Of a DNA stretch of 42,637 nt, positions 17,531-24,920 are shown one piece after another. The DNA is from Prevotella brunnea (lineage in GTDB: Bacteria > Bacteroidota > Bacteroidia > Bacteroidales > Bacteroidaceae), in contig NZ_SDIK01000101.1 in NCBI RefSeq assembly GCF_008016795.1, forward strand, positions 1 to 42,637, in the 5' to 3' direction. Both the position numbers and the translations under genes were made by a program. The notes under the pieces are model-generated. The model saw only the letters and a program-made list of their open reading frames with translations. It had not been told where the DNA came from and ran no database searches. How positions within the stretch are numbered: position 1 is the first letter of the stretch; each line of letters begins with the position of its first letter.

Positions 17531-18760
17531 TCATTTCGTAAGCTTTCTGCTCATATACCTTACCGGATACCAGACAGCGAGCCACCCGACGACAATCACG
17601 GTGAAGAAAATTGCCACGATGTCCCAAGGATGAACACTGATGGGATAGGCACTCACCACGAAGTTACCTGCCTGACTGCCCAAATGTACGATGCCATAAG
17701 TTTGTTGCAACCAGCAAAGGAAGAGCCCGATGCCGATGCCGATGACCGCACCTGCCACGGATATCATTCTTCCCTCAAAAAGAAAAACACGATTGATTTG
17801 TTTGTCGGTCGCACCTAAATTGCGCAAGGTCTGAATGTCTTGTTTCTTGTCTATCATCAACATTGAGAGCGACCCGATGATATTGAAGCAAGCCACCATT
17901 AATATAAAAGAGAGGAAGATGTAAGCAAACAGTTTCTCTATGCGCATGATGTTGAACGTGTCAGCTTGTTGTTCGTAGCGATCTTTCACCACGAACTTGT
18001 CGCCTGCCAGTTGCTCTATCTTCTTTTTCGTCGCGTCAATATCAACCCCGGCTCCCATTCTCAGTTCCAAAGAGGTGATTTCTCCCTGTCTGCCAAATAG
18101 GCGGCGAGCGAAGTCAATGGAAGTTATGATGTAATTTCGGTCATATTTGTTTTGTTTCACTTGAAACACGACTCCCGGCGACAAAATTGAGTCGGTAACA
18201 AAGGCATTGACCGGATTTGCCATATCGTATTGTCCCTTTCGCTGCGGCGCGTAGATATGCAAATAGTCGTCCCAAGCCACCGTTGTGTTGAGCGTCTCTG
18301 CCACACCGATTCCAATGATTCCATATTCCAAGTTGGCAACGTGAAGACGAAAATCGCCATCGCCAACGAGGATATCGCTGATGTGTGTGAGCGAATCGAA
18401 GTTATCTTCCACTCCTTTCACCATCACGGTTGTTTGTTTGCCGTGATAGGCAGCAAGGGCTTGTTCCGTTATACATTCCGTAGCCACCTTGACACTTGGC
18501 AATGCCTTGATTTTGGCAAGTGTGGGGTCATCGGCAGGAATGGTTTTCCCTTTCGCGGCTTCCACCTTCAGTTGTGGATCGAAATTGGTAAAAAACGAAG
18601 CCACGAGGTCGGAGAACCCATTGAATCCACTCATCACCACCACGAGGGCGGTTGTTGCCACTGCCACGCCAATGACCGATATCAAGCTGATGACGTTAAT
18701 GGCGTGCGTACTCTTCTTGGAGAACAGATAACGCCGAGCAATGTAAAAAGGAAAATTCAT
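17531..18760 (-). CDS. LolC/LolE-family lipoprotein-releasing ABC permease
   Basis: This 409-residue inner-membrane protein has the FtsX/MacB-type permease layout: an N-terminal membrane helix (about 20-45, INVISLISVIGVAVATTALVVV), a large periplasmic domain (about 45-265), and three C-terminal helices (about 275-300, 320-345 and 375-400). The N-terminus, FPFYIARRYLFSKKSTHAINVIS, is characteristic of LolC/LolE, the subunits that extract lipoproteins from the inner membrane with the LolD ATPase. No ATPase gene is adjacent, as is usual in Bacteroidota. It starts 35 nt after rbfA ends and likely shares the rbfA promoter. Confidence 0.88.
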   Translation of the reverse strand: MNFPFYIARRYLFSKKSTHAINVISLISVIGVAVATTALVVVMSGFNGFSDLVASFFTNFDPQLKVEAAKGKTIPADDPTLAKIKALPSVKVATECITEQALAAYHGKQTTVMVKGVEDNFDSLTHISDILVGDGDFRLHVANLEYGIIGIGVAETLNTTVAWDDYLHIYAPQRKGQYDMANPVNAFVTDSILSPGVVFQVKQNKYDRNYIITSIDFARRLFGRQGEITSLELRMGAGVDIDATKKKIEQLAGDKFVVKDRYEQQADTFNIMRIEKLFAYIFLSFILMVACFNIIGSLSMLMIDKKQDIQTLRNLGATDKQINRVFLFEGRMISVAGAVIGIGIGLFLCWLQQTYGIVHLGSQAGNFVVSAYPISVHPWDIVAIFFTVIVVGWLAVWYPVRYMSRKLTK

Positions 18761-18795
18761 TGAAATGCAGATTTTAGCCTGTCGTTCCGTCGGGT

Positions 18796-19131
18796 TTATT
18801 TCTTCAGAAGCTCATCAATTCGCTCGATGTAATCCAAGGAGTCATCAATGAAGAAACGAAGTTCCGGGATGATACGCAGTTGGTTGCGCACGCGTTGCCC
18901 AAGGTCATACCGAATGGTTTTCTCGTTGGCATTGATGTTTTTTAGCAGTTCTTCTGCGCGCTCCGATGGAAAAATACTCAGATAGGCAGTGCAGACACTG
19001 AGGTCGGGACTTACTTTCGCGCGCGTTACGCTCACCAATACTCCGTGCATATCGCGCGTCTGACTTTGAAAAATGCTTGCCAGTTCTTTTTGTAGCAATC
19101 GTGCTATACGGTTTTGTCTTGTTTCCTGCAT
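18796..19131 (-). CDS. rbfA: Ribosome-binding factor A
   Basis: RbfA binds the immature 30S subunit and aids 16S rRNA 5'-end processing. The 111 residues fit the family: N-terminal RQNRIARLLQKELASIFQ, the KH-like core with VLVSVTRAKVSPDLSVCTAYLSIFP and the closing RNQLRIIPELRFFIDDSLDYIERIDELL. The AxG kink of KH domains is represented by the V-R-N-Q-L segment, as is usual. It is the first gene of a short leftward operon with the LolC/E-type permease, with a TATCTTTG -7 box about 80 bp upstream. Confidence 0.96.
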   Translation of the reverse strand: MQETRQNRIARLLQKELASIFQSQTRDMHGVLVSVTRAKVSPDLSVCTAYLSIFPSERAEELLKNINANEKTIRYDLGQRVRNQLRIIPELRFFIDDSLDYIERIDELLKK

Positions 19132-19210
19132 GATATTTATTTTCTTTATGGGTTTCCTGAAGATGGCTTTGCTAAGCGTGATTTTCTTTTCGGGAACGCT
19201 GTTACAGTTG

Positions 19211-19218
19211 CAAAGATA
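19211..19218 (-). promoter_or_regulatory. -7 element upstream of rbfA
   Basis: TATCTTTG reads on the minus strand, about 80 bp before the rbfA ATG. No canonical -33 TTTG is seen at 19-20 bp, so strength is uncertain. Confidence 0.5.
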
Positions 19219-19243
19219 GATATTCTTTGCGAGATACGAAAAC

Positions 19244-19876
19244 TTATTTTTTACGAATGATGGTCAAACCGTCGCGAATGGGCAGGATAACTTTCTCCAC
19301 CCGGTCATCGTTGGCGATGAAATCGTTGAATTTTCGGATTCCTCTTGTTTGGTGGTCGCGGTCGTAGGCGGAATCGACAATGTGTCCATCCCACAGCGTG
19401 TTGTCGGCAAGGATAAACCCTCCGGGACGCAGAATGGAAAGCACCGTTTCATAGGTCTCCACATAGGTTCGCTTATCGCCATCGAGGAAAGCCATATCGA
19501 ACACGATACCGAGTTTCGGAGCCTCAATATTTGCATCGCCTATGCGGAAGTCTATCTTGTCGGCAACTGCCGAACCCTCAATCCACGGACGCGTAAAATC
19601 CTCCATTTCATCGTTGATTTCGAAGGTATATAGCTTTCCGTCCTCTCCCAATCCCTCGGCCATGCAAAGCGCGGAGTAACCACTGAACGTACCCACTTCC
19701 AACACATTCTTGGGTTGTGCCATCTCAACGAACATTTTCAGCAACCTGCCTTGTGTGTGGCCGCTAATCATCCTGCCATGAATGGTATGAAGATTGGTGG
19801 CACGATAAAGTCGATAGAGATAATCACCTTCGGAATCGATGTGCGAATGGATGTAATTTTCTAACTCGATATTCAT
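19244..19876 (-). CDS. Class I SAM-dependent O-methyltransferase (COMT-like)
   Basis: This 210-residue cytosolic enzyme is of the methyltransferase family 3 group, related to catechol and caffeoyl-CoA O-methyltransferases. Motif I is VLEVGTFSGYS at 58-68, E87 in YTFEIND binds the SAM ribose, and the metal-binding pair is D132 (AFLDGDKRTY) and D158-N159 (FILADNTLWDG). N-terminal HTIHGRMISGHTQGRLL is the usual lead-in. The substrate is not predictable; bacterial members act on catechols, or have no known substrate. It follows aroQ by 18 nt on the same strand and is probably co-transcribed. Confidence 0.92.
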   Translation of the reverse strand: MNIELENYIHSHIDSEGDYLYRLYRATNLHTIHGRMISGHTQGRLLKMFVEMAQPKNVLEVGTFSGYSALCMAEGLGEDGKLYTFEINDEMEDFTRPWIEGSAVADKIDFRIGDANIEAPKLGIVFDMAFLDGDKRTYVETYETVLSILRPGGFILADNTLWDGHIVDSAYDRDHQTRGIRKFNDFIANDDRVEKVILPIRDGLTIIRKK

Positions 19877-19894
19877 GACTTCACACCGTCCGGA

Positions 19895-20335
19895 TTATTT
19901 TTCGTCTTCCGCCTTGCGCAATTCCAAAAGAGCCTCCAACGCCAAACGATAGCTGTCTATGCCAAAACCCTGTATCGTTCCGGCGCAGGCAGGCGCAATC
20001 ATGGAGCGGCGACGATAGTCTTCCCTGTCGTTCACGTTGCTAATGTGCACCTCCACCACGGGAGTGGTGATGGCACGAATGCAATCATGCAGAGCAATGC
20101 TTGTATGGGTGTATGCGCCGGCATTGAGAATGATACCATCGAACGAGAAACCCACCTGCTGCAACTTATCGATGAGTTCGCCCTCGATGTTGCTTTGGAA
20201 GTAATCAAGTTCCGTGTCGAGGTATTTCCGGCGCAGCCTCATCAGGCAGTCCTCCATCGTTTCCTTGCCGTAAATCTTCGGTTCGCGTGTGCCCAAGAGG
20301 TTAAGATTAGGACCATTAATAATAATTAGCTTCAT
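19895..20335 (-). CDS. aroQ: Type II 3-dehydroquinate dehydratase
   Basis: AroQ converts 3-dehydroquinate to 3-dehydroshikimate, the third step of the shikimate pathway to aromatic amino acids. The 146 residues have the family start MKLIIINGPNLNLLGTREPKIYG, with catalytic Y22 in PKIYG, N71 in LNAGAYTHTS, H97 in VEVHISN and the arginine in the loop NDREDYRRRS. The shorter start at 20335 (or Met at 20338) is preferred: the frame to 20419 adds 28 residues that run through the promoter. It is divergent from xerD, with a back-to-back promoter pair in the 43-bp gap, and leads to the O-methyltransferase. Confidence 0.96.
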   Translation of the reverse strand: MKLIIINGPNLNLLGTREPKIYGKETMEDCLMRLRRKYLDTELDYFQSNIEGELIDKLQQVGFSFDGIILNAGAYTHTSIALHDCIRAITTPVVEVHISNVNDREDYRRRSMIAPACAGTIQGFGIDSYRLALEALLELRKAEDEK

Positions 20336-20353
20336 CATTACATTGTTTTTTCT

Positions 20354-20361
20354 TAACTTTG
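20354..20361 (+). promoter_or_regulatory. -7 element of xerD
   Basis: TAACTTTG at 20354-20361 is 18 bp before the xerD ATG at 20379, implying a leader of only about 10-12 nt. It directly abuts the aroQ -7 element on the other strand. Confidence 0.6.
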
Positions 20362-20393
20362 CAAAAATACAACATAAAATGGAAACCGACAAA
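20362..20393 (-). promoter_or_regulatory. aroQ promoter
   Basis: On the minus strand, -7 TATTTTTG (20362-20369) has TTTG at 20390-20393 as -33, 20 bp away. The -33 lies inside the xerD coding region. Confidence 0.6.
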
Positions 20394-21308
20394 AATTCAT
20401 CTTCATATCTTCGACGCAAGTTCCAACGCTATTTGAAGTTGGAACGAGGCTATTCCGAAAACACGCAGGATGCCTATCTGCACGACGTGGATAAACTTCT
20501 CGATTATTTGAATGGAGAAGGCATCAGCCCGTTGGAAGCTCGTTTGGAAGACATCGAACTCTTTGCAGGAGCCGTCTGGGAACTCGGCATCGGCTCAAGG
20601 TCGTTGGCGAGAATCCTCTGCGGGGTGCGCCGGTTCTATCGTTATCTCGTGCTTGACGGATATATTGAGAACGATCCAACAGAACTACTTGACTCCCCAA
20701 AACAATCACGGCATCTTCCGGAGGTACTCTCAACGGCGGAAGTCGATAAGCTGGAAGCTGCCATCGACTTGGAAAAATGGGAAGGGCAGCGCAATAAAGC
20801 CATCATCGAAGTGCTTTTCTCGTGTGGTTTACGTGTCTCAGAGCTGACCCACCTGCGGCTCTCCAATTTATATAAGGAAGAAAAGTTTATCCGCGTATTG
20901 GGGAAAGGTGCCAAAGAACGCCTTGTCCCAATATCGGAACGAGCATTGGAAGAACTCGAGAAATGGTTTGTGGATAGGGATGCAATGAAGATAAAGCCCG
21001 GAGAAGAAGACTACGTGTTTCTCAATCGGCGTGGTGCGCACCTCACTCGCACAATGATACTCATCATGATAAAGCAATATGCAAAAGACGCAGGCATTGC
21101 CAAGACCATCTCGCCCCATACGCTTCGACACTCCTTTGCCACCGCCTTGCTTGAGGGGGGTGCCAACCTACGCGCCATACAAGCGATGCTCGGACACGAA
21201 AGCATCGGAACGACCGAAATCTATACACACATTGACACATCAGCTTTACGACAAGAAATCTTGGAGCATCACCCCAGAAACATCATGTTCCATGATAAAC
21301 TACTATAA
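20379..21308 (+). CDS. xerD: Tyrosine recombinase XerD
   Basis: This 309-residue site-specific recombinase has the XerC/D fold: an N-terminal SAM-like core-binding domain (about 5-95, KLERGYSENTQDAYLHDV) and a catalytic domain. The full catalytic set is visible: R152 (CGLRVSELT), K176 (GKGAKER), H247 and R250 (SPHTLRHSFAT), H273 (MLGHESIGTT) and Y282 (EIYTHID). It is the XerD-type partner for resolving chromosome dimers at dif, judging by length and the GHESIGTTEIYTH motif. The ATG at 20379 is favoured over 20289 because the -7 element lies just before it. Divergent from aroQ; the single gene is not linked to any mobile element here. Confidence 0.93.
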   Translation: METDKNSSSYLRRKFQRYLKLERGYSENTQDAYLHDVDKLLDYLNGEGISPLEARLEDIELFAGAVWELGIGSRSLARILCGVRRFYRYLVLDGYIENDPTELLDSPKQSRHLPEVLSTAEVDKLEAAIDLEKWEGQRNKAIIEVLFSCGLRVSELTHLRLSNLYKEEKFIRVLGKGAKERLVPISERALEELEKWFVDRDAMKIKPGEEDYVFLNRRGAHLTRTMILIMIKQYAKDAGIAKTISPHTLRHSFATALLEGGANLRAIQAMLGHESIGTTEIYTHIDTSALRQEILEHHPRNIMFHDKLL

Positions 21309-21420
21309 GTTTCATCATTCCTGTGGATTCTTTTAGAAAGGGATTATGAAAAAAGCATGATAATCGTATAAAAGATAGAAAAAACTTCATAAAAAAGTAA
21401 ATAACTTTGAGGAAATTATG

Positions 21421-21428
21421 TACCTTTG
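21421..21428 (+). promoter_or_regulatory. -7 element upstream of the M16 peptidase
   Basis: TACCTTTG at 21421-21428, 41 bp before the ATG at 21470. A second TAACTTTG at 21402-21409 lies just upstream. Neither has a well-spaced -33 TTTG. Confidence 0.5.
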
Positions 21429-21469
21429 TCCCAAATGAGTAAACATTATATTTTTTAACCTGTAAGAAA

Positions 21470-24286
21470 ATGAAACTTAAACATTTGCTTTTAGTTGCTT
21501 TTCTTTTTGTTACCGGTATGGCTTCCGCCCAAATGATGGGAACCATTCCTGTGAACAAAAACGTAAGGCAAGGTAAACTAAGTAACGGGCTGACTTATTA
21601 CATTCTGCAGAATAAGTGGCCGGAGAAAGTGGCAAACTTCTACATCGCACAGCGAGTAGGTTCCATTCAGGAAGAAGAAAACCAGCGCGGTTTGGCTCAC
21701 TTCCTTGAACACATGGCGTTTAACGGTTCGGAGAATTTCCCCGACTCCGCGCTATTGGAATTTACTCGTTCGCTTGGTGTTGAATTCGGTAGCGATCTGA
21801 ATGCATATACTTCAATTGAAGAAACCGTTTACCGCGTTTGTAACGTTCCCACACAGCGTCAGAGCGCACTCGACTCTTGTCTGCTCATCATGAAGGACTG
21901 GTCGAACGGACTGACACTCGCCGACAAGGAGATTGACAAGGAGCGTGGCGTGATTCATCAGGAGTGGCAAATGGGACAAAGTCCGATCATGCGCATCTAT
22001 GAACGCAGCCTCCCGAAACTCTATCCCAATGCCAAATATGGAAAGCGTCTTCCCATCGGATTGATGAGCGTAGTGGACAACTTCAAGTATCAGGCTTTGC
22101 GCGACTATTATCACAAATGGTATCGTCCGGACAATCAGTGCATCATCGTTGTGGGCGACGTAGATGTCGATCACACGGAAGCTGTCATCAAAAAGCTTTG
22201 GGCAAATGTAACCGTTCCCGATAACGCACCACAAGTGGAAAAGGTGGAAGTGCCCGATAACGCACAACCCATCTACGTGTTCGACAAAGACAAGGAAATG
22301 CAACGCTCGACTGTTGGCATTGCCATGAAACACGATGTATTCCCGAAAGAGATGAAGAACAGTCAGGCATACTATGTGGACAGCTATCTGAAGGAAATGA
22401 TTTCCATGATGCTCAACCAGCGTTTGAGCGAAATGTCGAAAAAGCCCGACTGCCCATTTCTCGGTGCATACAGCTATGATGCCAATTACATCCTGTCCAG
22501 CACCAAGGACGCATTCCAACTCGGAGCCACCGCAAAGGAAGGAAAGGATTTGGAAACTCTCGCGGCACTCTATCGCGAGGCACAACGCGTACGCCAATAT
22601 GGCTTTGCTCCGGGCGAGTTCGACCGCATGAAGGCAGAGTATCTGTCACAGTTGGAGTCGCAATATCAGAACCGAAACAAGATTAAGAATAATCAATATG
22701 GTGATGAGCTTCGCGACCACTTCCTTGAGAATGAGCCAATCCCAAGCAAGGAAGATGAATATCAAATCATGAAACAACTCATCGAAATTCCGGCGCTCAA
22801 TGTGCAAGTTGTAAACGAATACGTCAAGGAATTGATCACAAACACAGACAGTAACTTCGTGGCTTACATCTACGCACAGGAGAAAGAGGGCAAGGTTTAT
22901 CCTACCGAGGACAAAATGGCACAGACCATTAAAGCCGTGCGCGGAGAAAAGATAGAGGCTTACGTTGACAATACAAAGAACGAGCCACTCGTGGACGAAA
23001 AGAAACTTCCAAAGGCAGGAAAGATTGTTAAAGAAACGGAGAACAAGGCACTTGGTTACAAAGAACTTACCTTGAGCAACGGTGCGCGCGTCATCTTGAA
23101 AAAGACCGATTACAAGGAGAACGAAATTCGCTTTGAGGCTGCTGCCAAAGGCGGATCCGGTTCTTATGGGAAAGCCGATTATGACAACTTGCAACTCTTC
23201 AACTCGGTAATTGCAAGTAGCGGATTGGGCAACTTCTCTAATCAGGAATTGGAGAAAGCACTCTATGGAAAGCAGGTAAGTGCACAGCTCAGCCTCGGTT
23301 CTTATTATCAGACGGTCAGCGGTCACGCCGTACCAAAGGATATTGAAACCATGCTGCAATTGGTTTACCTCAACTTTACTAATGTTGCCAAAGACCAAGA
23401 GTCTTACAATGCCATGATGACTCAGTATGAGCAGGCTCTGAAGAACAAAGATCTTTCTCCGGAAAGCGTATTCTCCGACTCGCTCACCCTGACCATCTAT
23501 GGACATAATCCTCGTTACGCACCCTTGTCGGTGAAGACACTAAAAGGTGTGAACTACGACCGTATCCTGCAAATCTGGAAAGAGCGTTTCGCCAATCCGG
23601 GACAATTTGTCTATACTTTCGTGGGGAATTTCGATGAAGCAACACTTCGTCCGCTAATCATGAAATACATCGGCTGTCTGCCAAAGGGAAAGGCTGAGAA
23701 TTGGACTGATGTGCCCAGCTTTGCAGATGGTAAAAACACCAACAAGTTCACCCGCAAATCTGAAGTACCAAAGGCAATCGCTTTCGAACTGTGGCATCAA
23801 CCCATGCCTTACAATGTGGAAAACAACGTGATTGTGGATGCTGCCGCGCAGGTTCTTTCCATGGTTTACTTGAAAAACATCCGTGAGGATGAGGGGGCAG
23901 CCTATTCTGTAGGCGCAAGTGGCGGCGTAACTCGTCGCGGCGATAAGGCCATGGCACTCATTCAGGCTTACTGTCCGATGGATCCGAACAAGGCAGATCT
24001 TGCTGTGAAACTCCTCAACGAAGGTATTCAGGAGAACTCCGTAAAAGTGGATGCCGACAAACTGCAGAAGGTGAAGGACTTCATGCTCAAGCAGGCTGAC
24101 ATCGATGCCAAGAGCAATGGGCACTGGCTCAACGTCATTGGTGAATACGTATGGACAGGGATTGACTTGCAAACAGGTTATAAGACAGCCGTTCAATCTC
24201 TTACCACAGAGAAGATCGCTGCATTCCTGAAAGACTTGCTGGCTACCGGAAACCAATCTGAGGTCGTAATGACTCCGGCAAAATAA
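21470..24286 (+). CDS. Secreted M16-family zinc metallopeptidase (two-domain)
   Basis: This 938-residue protein begins with a signal peptide (MKLKHLLLVAFLFVTGMASAQ), placing it in the periplasm or outer membrane. The first M16 domain has the inverted zinc motif HFLEH at 77-81, with the downstream glutamate in the DKEIDKERGVIHQEW region. A second, inactive M16 domain follows, then a C-terminal half (from about 530, ELTLSNGARVILKKTDYKENEIR) with a repeat of the fold, as in the pitrilysin-like family. M16 enzymes cut small peptides and short proteins. The gene is single and ends in two terminators. It could feed peptides to the SusCD locus just downstream, but that is inference. Confidence 0.9.
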   Translation: MKLKHLLLVAFLFVTGMASAQMMGTIPVNKNVRQGKLSNGLTYYILQNKWPEKVANFYIAQRVGSIQEEENQRGLAHFLEHMAFNGSENFPDSALLEFTRSLGVEFGSDLNAYTSIEETVYRVCNVPTQRQSALDSCLLIMKDWSNGLTLADKEIDKERGVIHQEWQMGQSPIMRIYERSLPKLYPNAKYGKRLPIGLMSVVDNFKYQALRDYYHKWYRPDNQCIIVVGDVDVDHTEAVIKKLWANVTVPDNAPQVEKVEVPDNAQPIYVFDKDKEMQRSTVGIAMKHDVFPKEMKNSQAYYVDSYLKEMISMMLNQRLSEMSKKPDCPFLGAYSYDANYILSSTKDAFQLGATAKEGKDLETLAALYREAQRVRQYGFAPGEFDRMKAEYLSQLESQYQNRNKIKNNQYGDELRDHFLENEPIPSKEDEYQIMKQLIEIPALNVQVVNEYVKELITNTDSNFVAYIYAQEKEGKVYPTEDKMAQTIKAVRGEKIEAYVDNTKNEPLVDEKKLPKAGKIVKETENKALGYKELTLSNGARVILKKTDYKENEIRFEAAAKGGSGSYGKADYDNLQLFNSVIASSGLGNFSNQELEKALYGKQVSAQLSLGSYYQTVSGHAVPKDIETMLQLVYLNFTNVAKDQESYNAMMTQYEQALKNKDLSPESVFSDSLTLTIYGHNPRYAPLSVKTLKGVNYDRILQIWKERFANPGQFVYTFVGNFDEATLRPLIMKYIGCLPKGKAENWTDVPSFADGKNTNKFTRKSEVPKAIAFELWHQPMPYNVENNVIVDAAAQVLSMVYLKNIREDEGAAYSVGASGGVTRRGDKAMALIQAYCPMDPNKADLAVKLLNEGIQENSVKVDADKLQKVKDFMLKQADIDAKSNGHWLNVIGEYVWTGIDLQTGYKTAVQSLTTEKIAAFLKDLLATGNQSEVVMTPAK

Positions 24287-24298
24287 CACGAATACCAT

Positions 24299-24336
24299 AA
24301 AGAACATGGGATTTCTCAACGAGAATCCTGTTCTTT
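24299..24336 (+). terminator. First hairpin after the M16 peptidase
   Basis: AAAGAACA (24299-24306) pairs with TGTTCTTT (24329-24336), with an inner GGGATTTCTC / GAGAATCC stem. It is followed by GTAAAAAAC, so it lacks a T tract. Confidence 0.6.
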
Positions 24337-24357
24337 GTAAAAAACAATAAAGAAAAT

Positions 24358-24394
24358 GGGAAGAAAAGTTTATACGCTTTTCTTCCCGTTTTTT
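24358..24394 (+). terminator. Intrinsic terminator after the M16 peptidase
   Basis: GGGAAGAAAAG (24358-24368) and CTTTTCTTCCC (24377-24387) form a perfect 11-bp stem, followed by G and six T residues. It is a textbook terminator for the upstream gene. Confidence 0.9.
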
Positions 24395-24436
24395 ATGATT
24401 TACCTCCAATCAGACATCAGAAAAATACAATTTAGT

Positions 24437-24567
24437 CCAAATCGGTCATTAGGAATTTTCGATGTTGTATGGAAGTGAGCAAATCATTAGCGTTTCCCAA
24501 TGGTGTCCTAAATGATTTTGTGGAAACCTTGCGTGAGAGCTAAAAAATATTTAGACGACCGATTTGG
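24437..24567. repeat. Inverted-repeat-bounded 131-bp segment
   Basis: The ends are a perfect 11-bp inverted repeat (CCAAATCGGTC / GACCGATTTGG). Inside, ATTAGGA / TCCTAAAT is a second, imperfect inner dyad. There is no open reading frame. It may be a MITE-like remnant or a regulatory structure; no flanking target-site duplication was recognised. Confidence 0.55.
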
Positions 24568-24754
24568 GATAAAACCTACTTATATAATAAGGTGAAATAG
24601 GTTCGGCAACCTCAACACCCGGAACGAAAAAATAGTCTTCGAAAGCTGACAGTGTGCTAATGGAATTTCATAACCATTAAAATAGCGCTTCAAAACCATA
24701 AACAAGTTCTATTTGTTAATGTATGTAAAAAGACACCTTGTTTCCTTAAATTTA

Positions 24755-24786
24755 TTTGTTTCGTTAAAATTGATGTATTATCTTTG
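24755..24786 (+). promoter_or_regulatory. susC promoter
   Basis: -33 TTTG at 24755-24758 and -7 TATCTTTG at 24779-24786 are 20 bp apart. The predicted transcript has a leader of about 130 nt before the ATG at 24921. Confidence 0.75.
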
Positions 24787-24801
24787 CACGTATGTTAAAA
24801 G

Positions 24802-24825
24802 ATGAAATGCACTTTCATTCTTTTT
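24802..24825 (+). terminator. Short hairpin with T run in the susC leader
   Basis: ATGAAA (24802-24807) pairs with TTTCAT (24813-24818), 5-nt loop, followed by TCTTTTT. It lies about 10-30 nt into the predicted susC leader, so it could be a conditional attenuator. The stem is short; confidence is low. Confidence 0.35.
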
Positions 24826-24920
24826 ACCAAACTATGAGATAATCCGGGCAATACCTTTGGGGCTCGTATGACTGTGGAAAATTATAACAACTAACATTAA
24901 TTAAAAAAGAGAGAGATTTT

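Larger units (their letters stand above)
24287..24920. other. Intergenic region before the SusCD locus
   Basis: The two terminators occupy its start. A perfect 11-bp inverted repeat (CCAAATCGGTC 24437-24447, GACCGATTTGG 24557-24567) encloses 109 bp with further inner dyads. The susC promoter and a 134-nt leader fill the end. No gene is seen. Confidence 0.7.

Noticed and set aside
20339..20419. Longer aroQ start at 20419
   Set aside because: The extra 28 residues run through both divergent promoters and do not match the family N-terminus.
20379..21308. XerD as the integrase of a mobile element
   Set aside because: No attachment repeats, transfer genes or cargo are linked, and the neighbouring genes are housekeeping; it fits chromosomal XerD.
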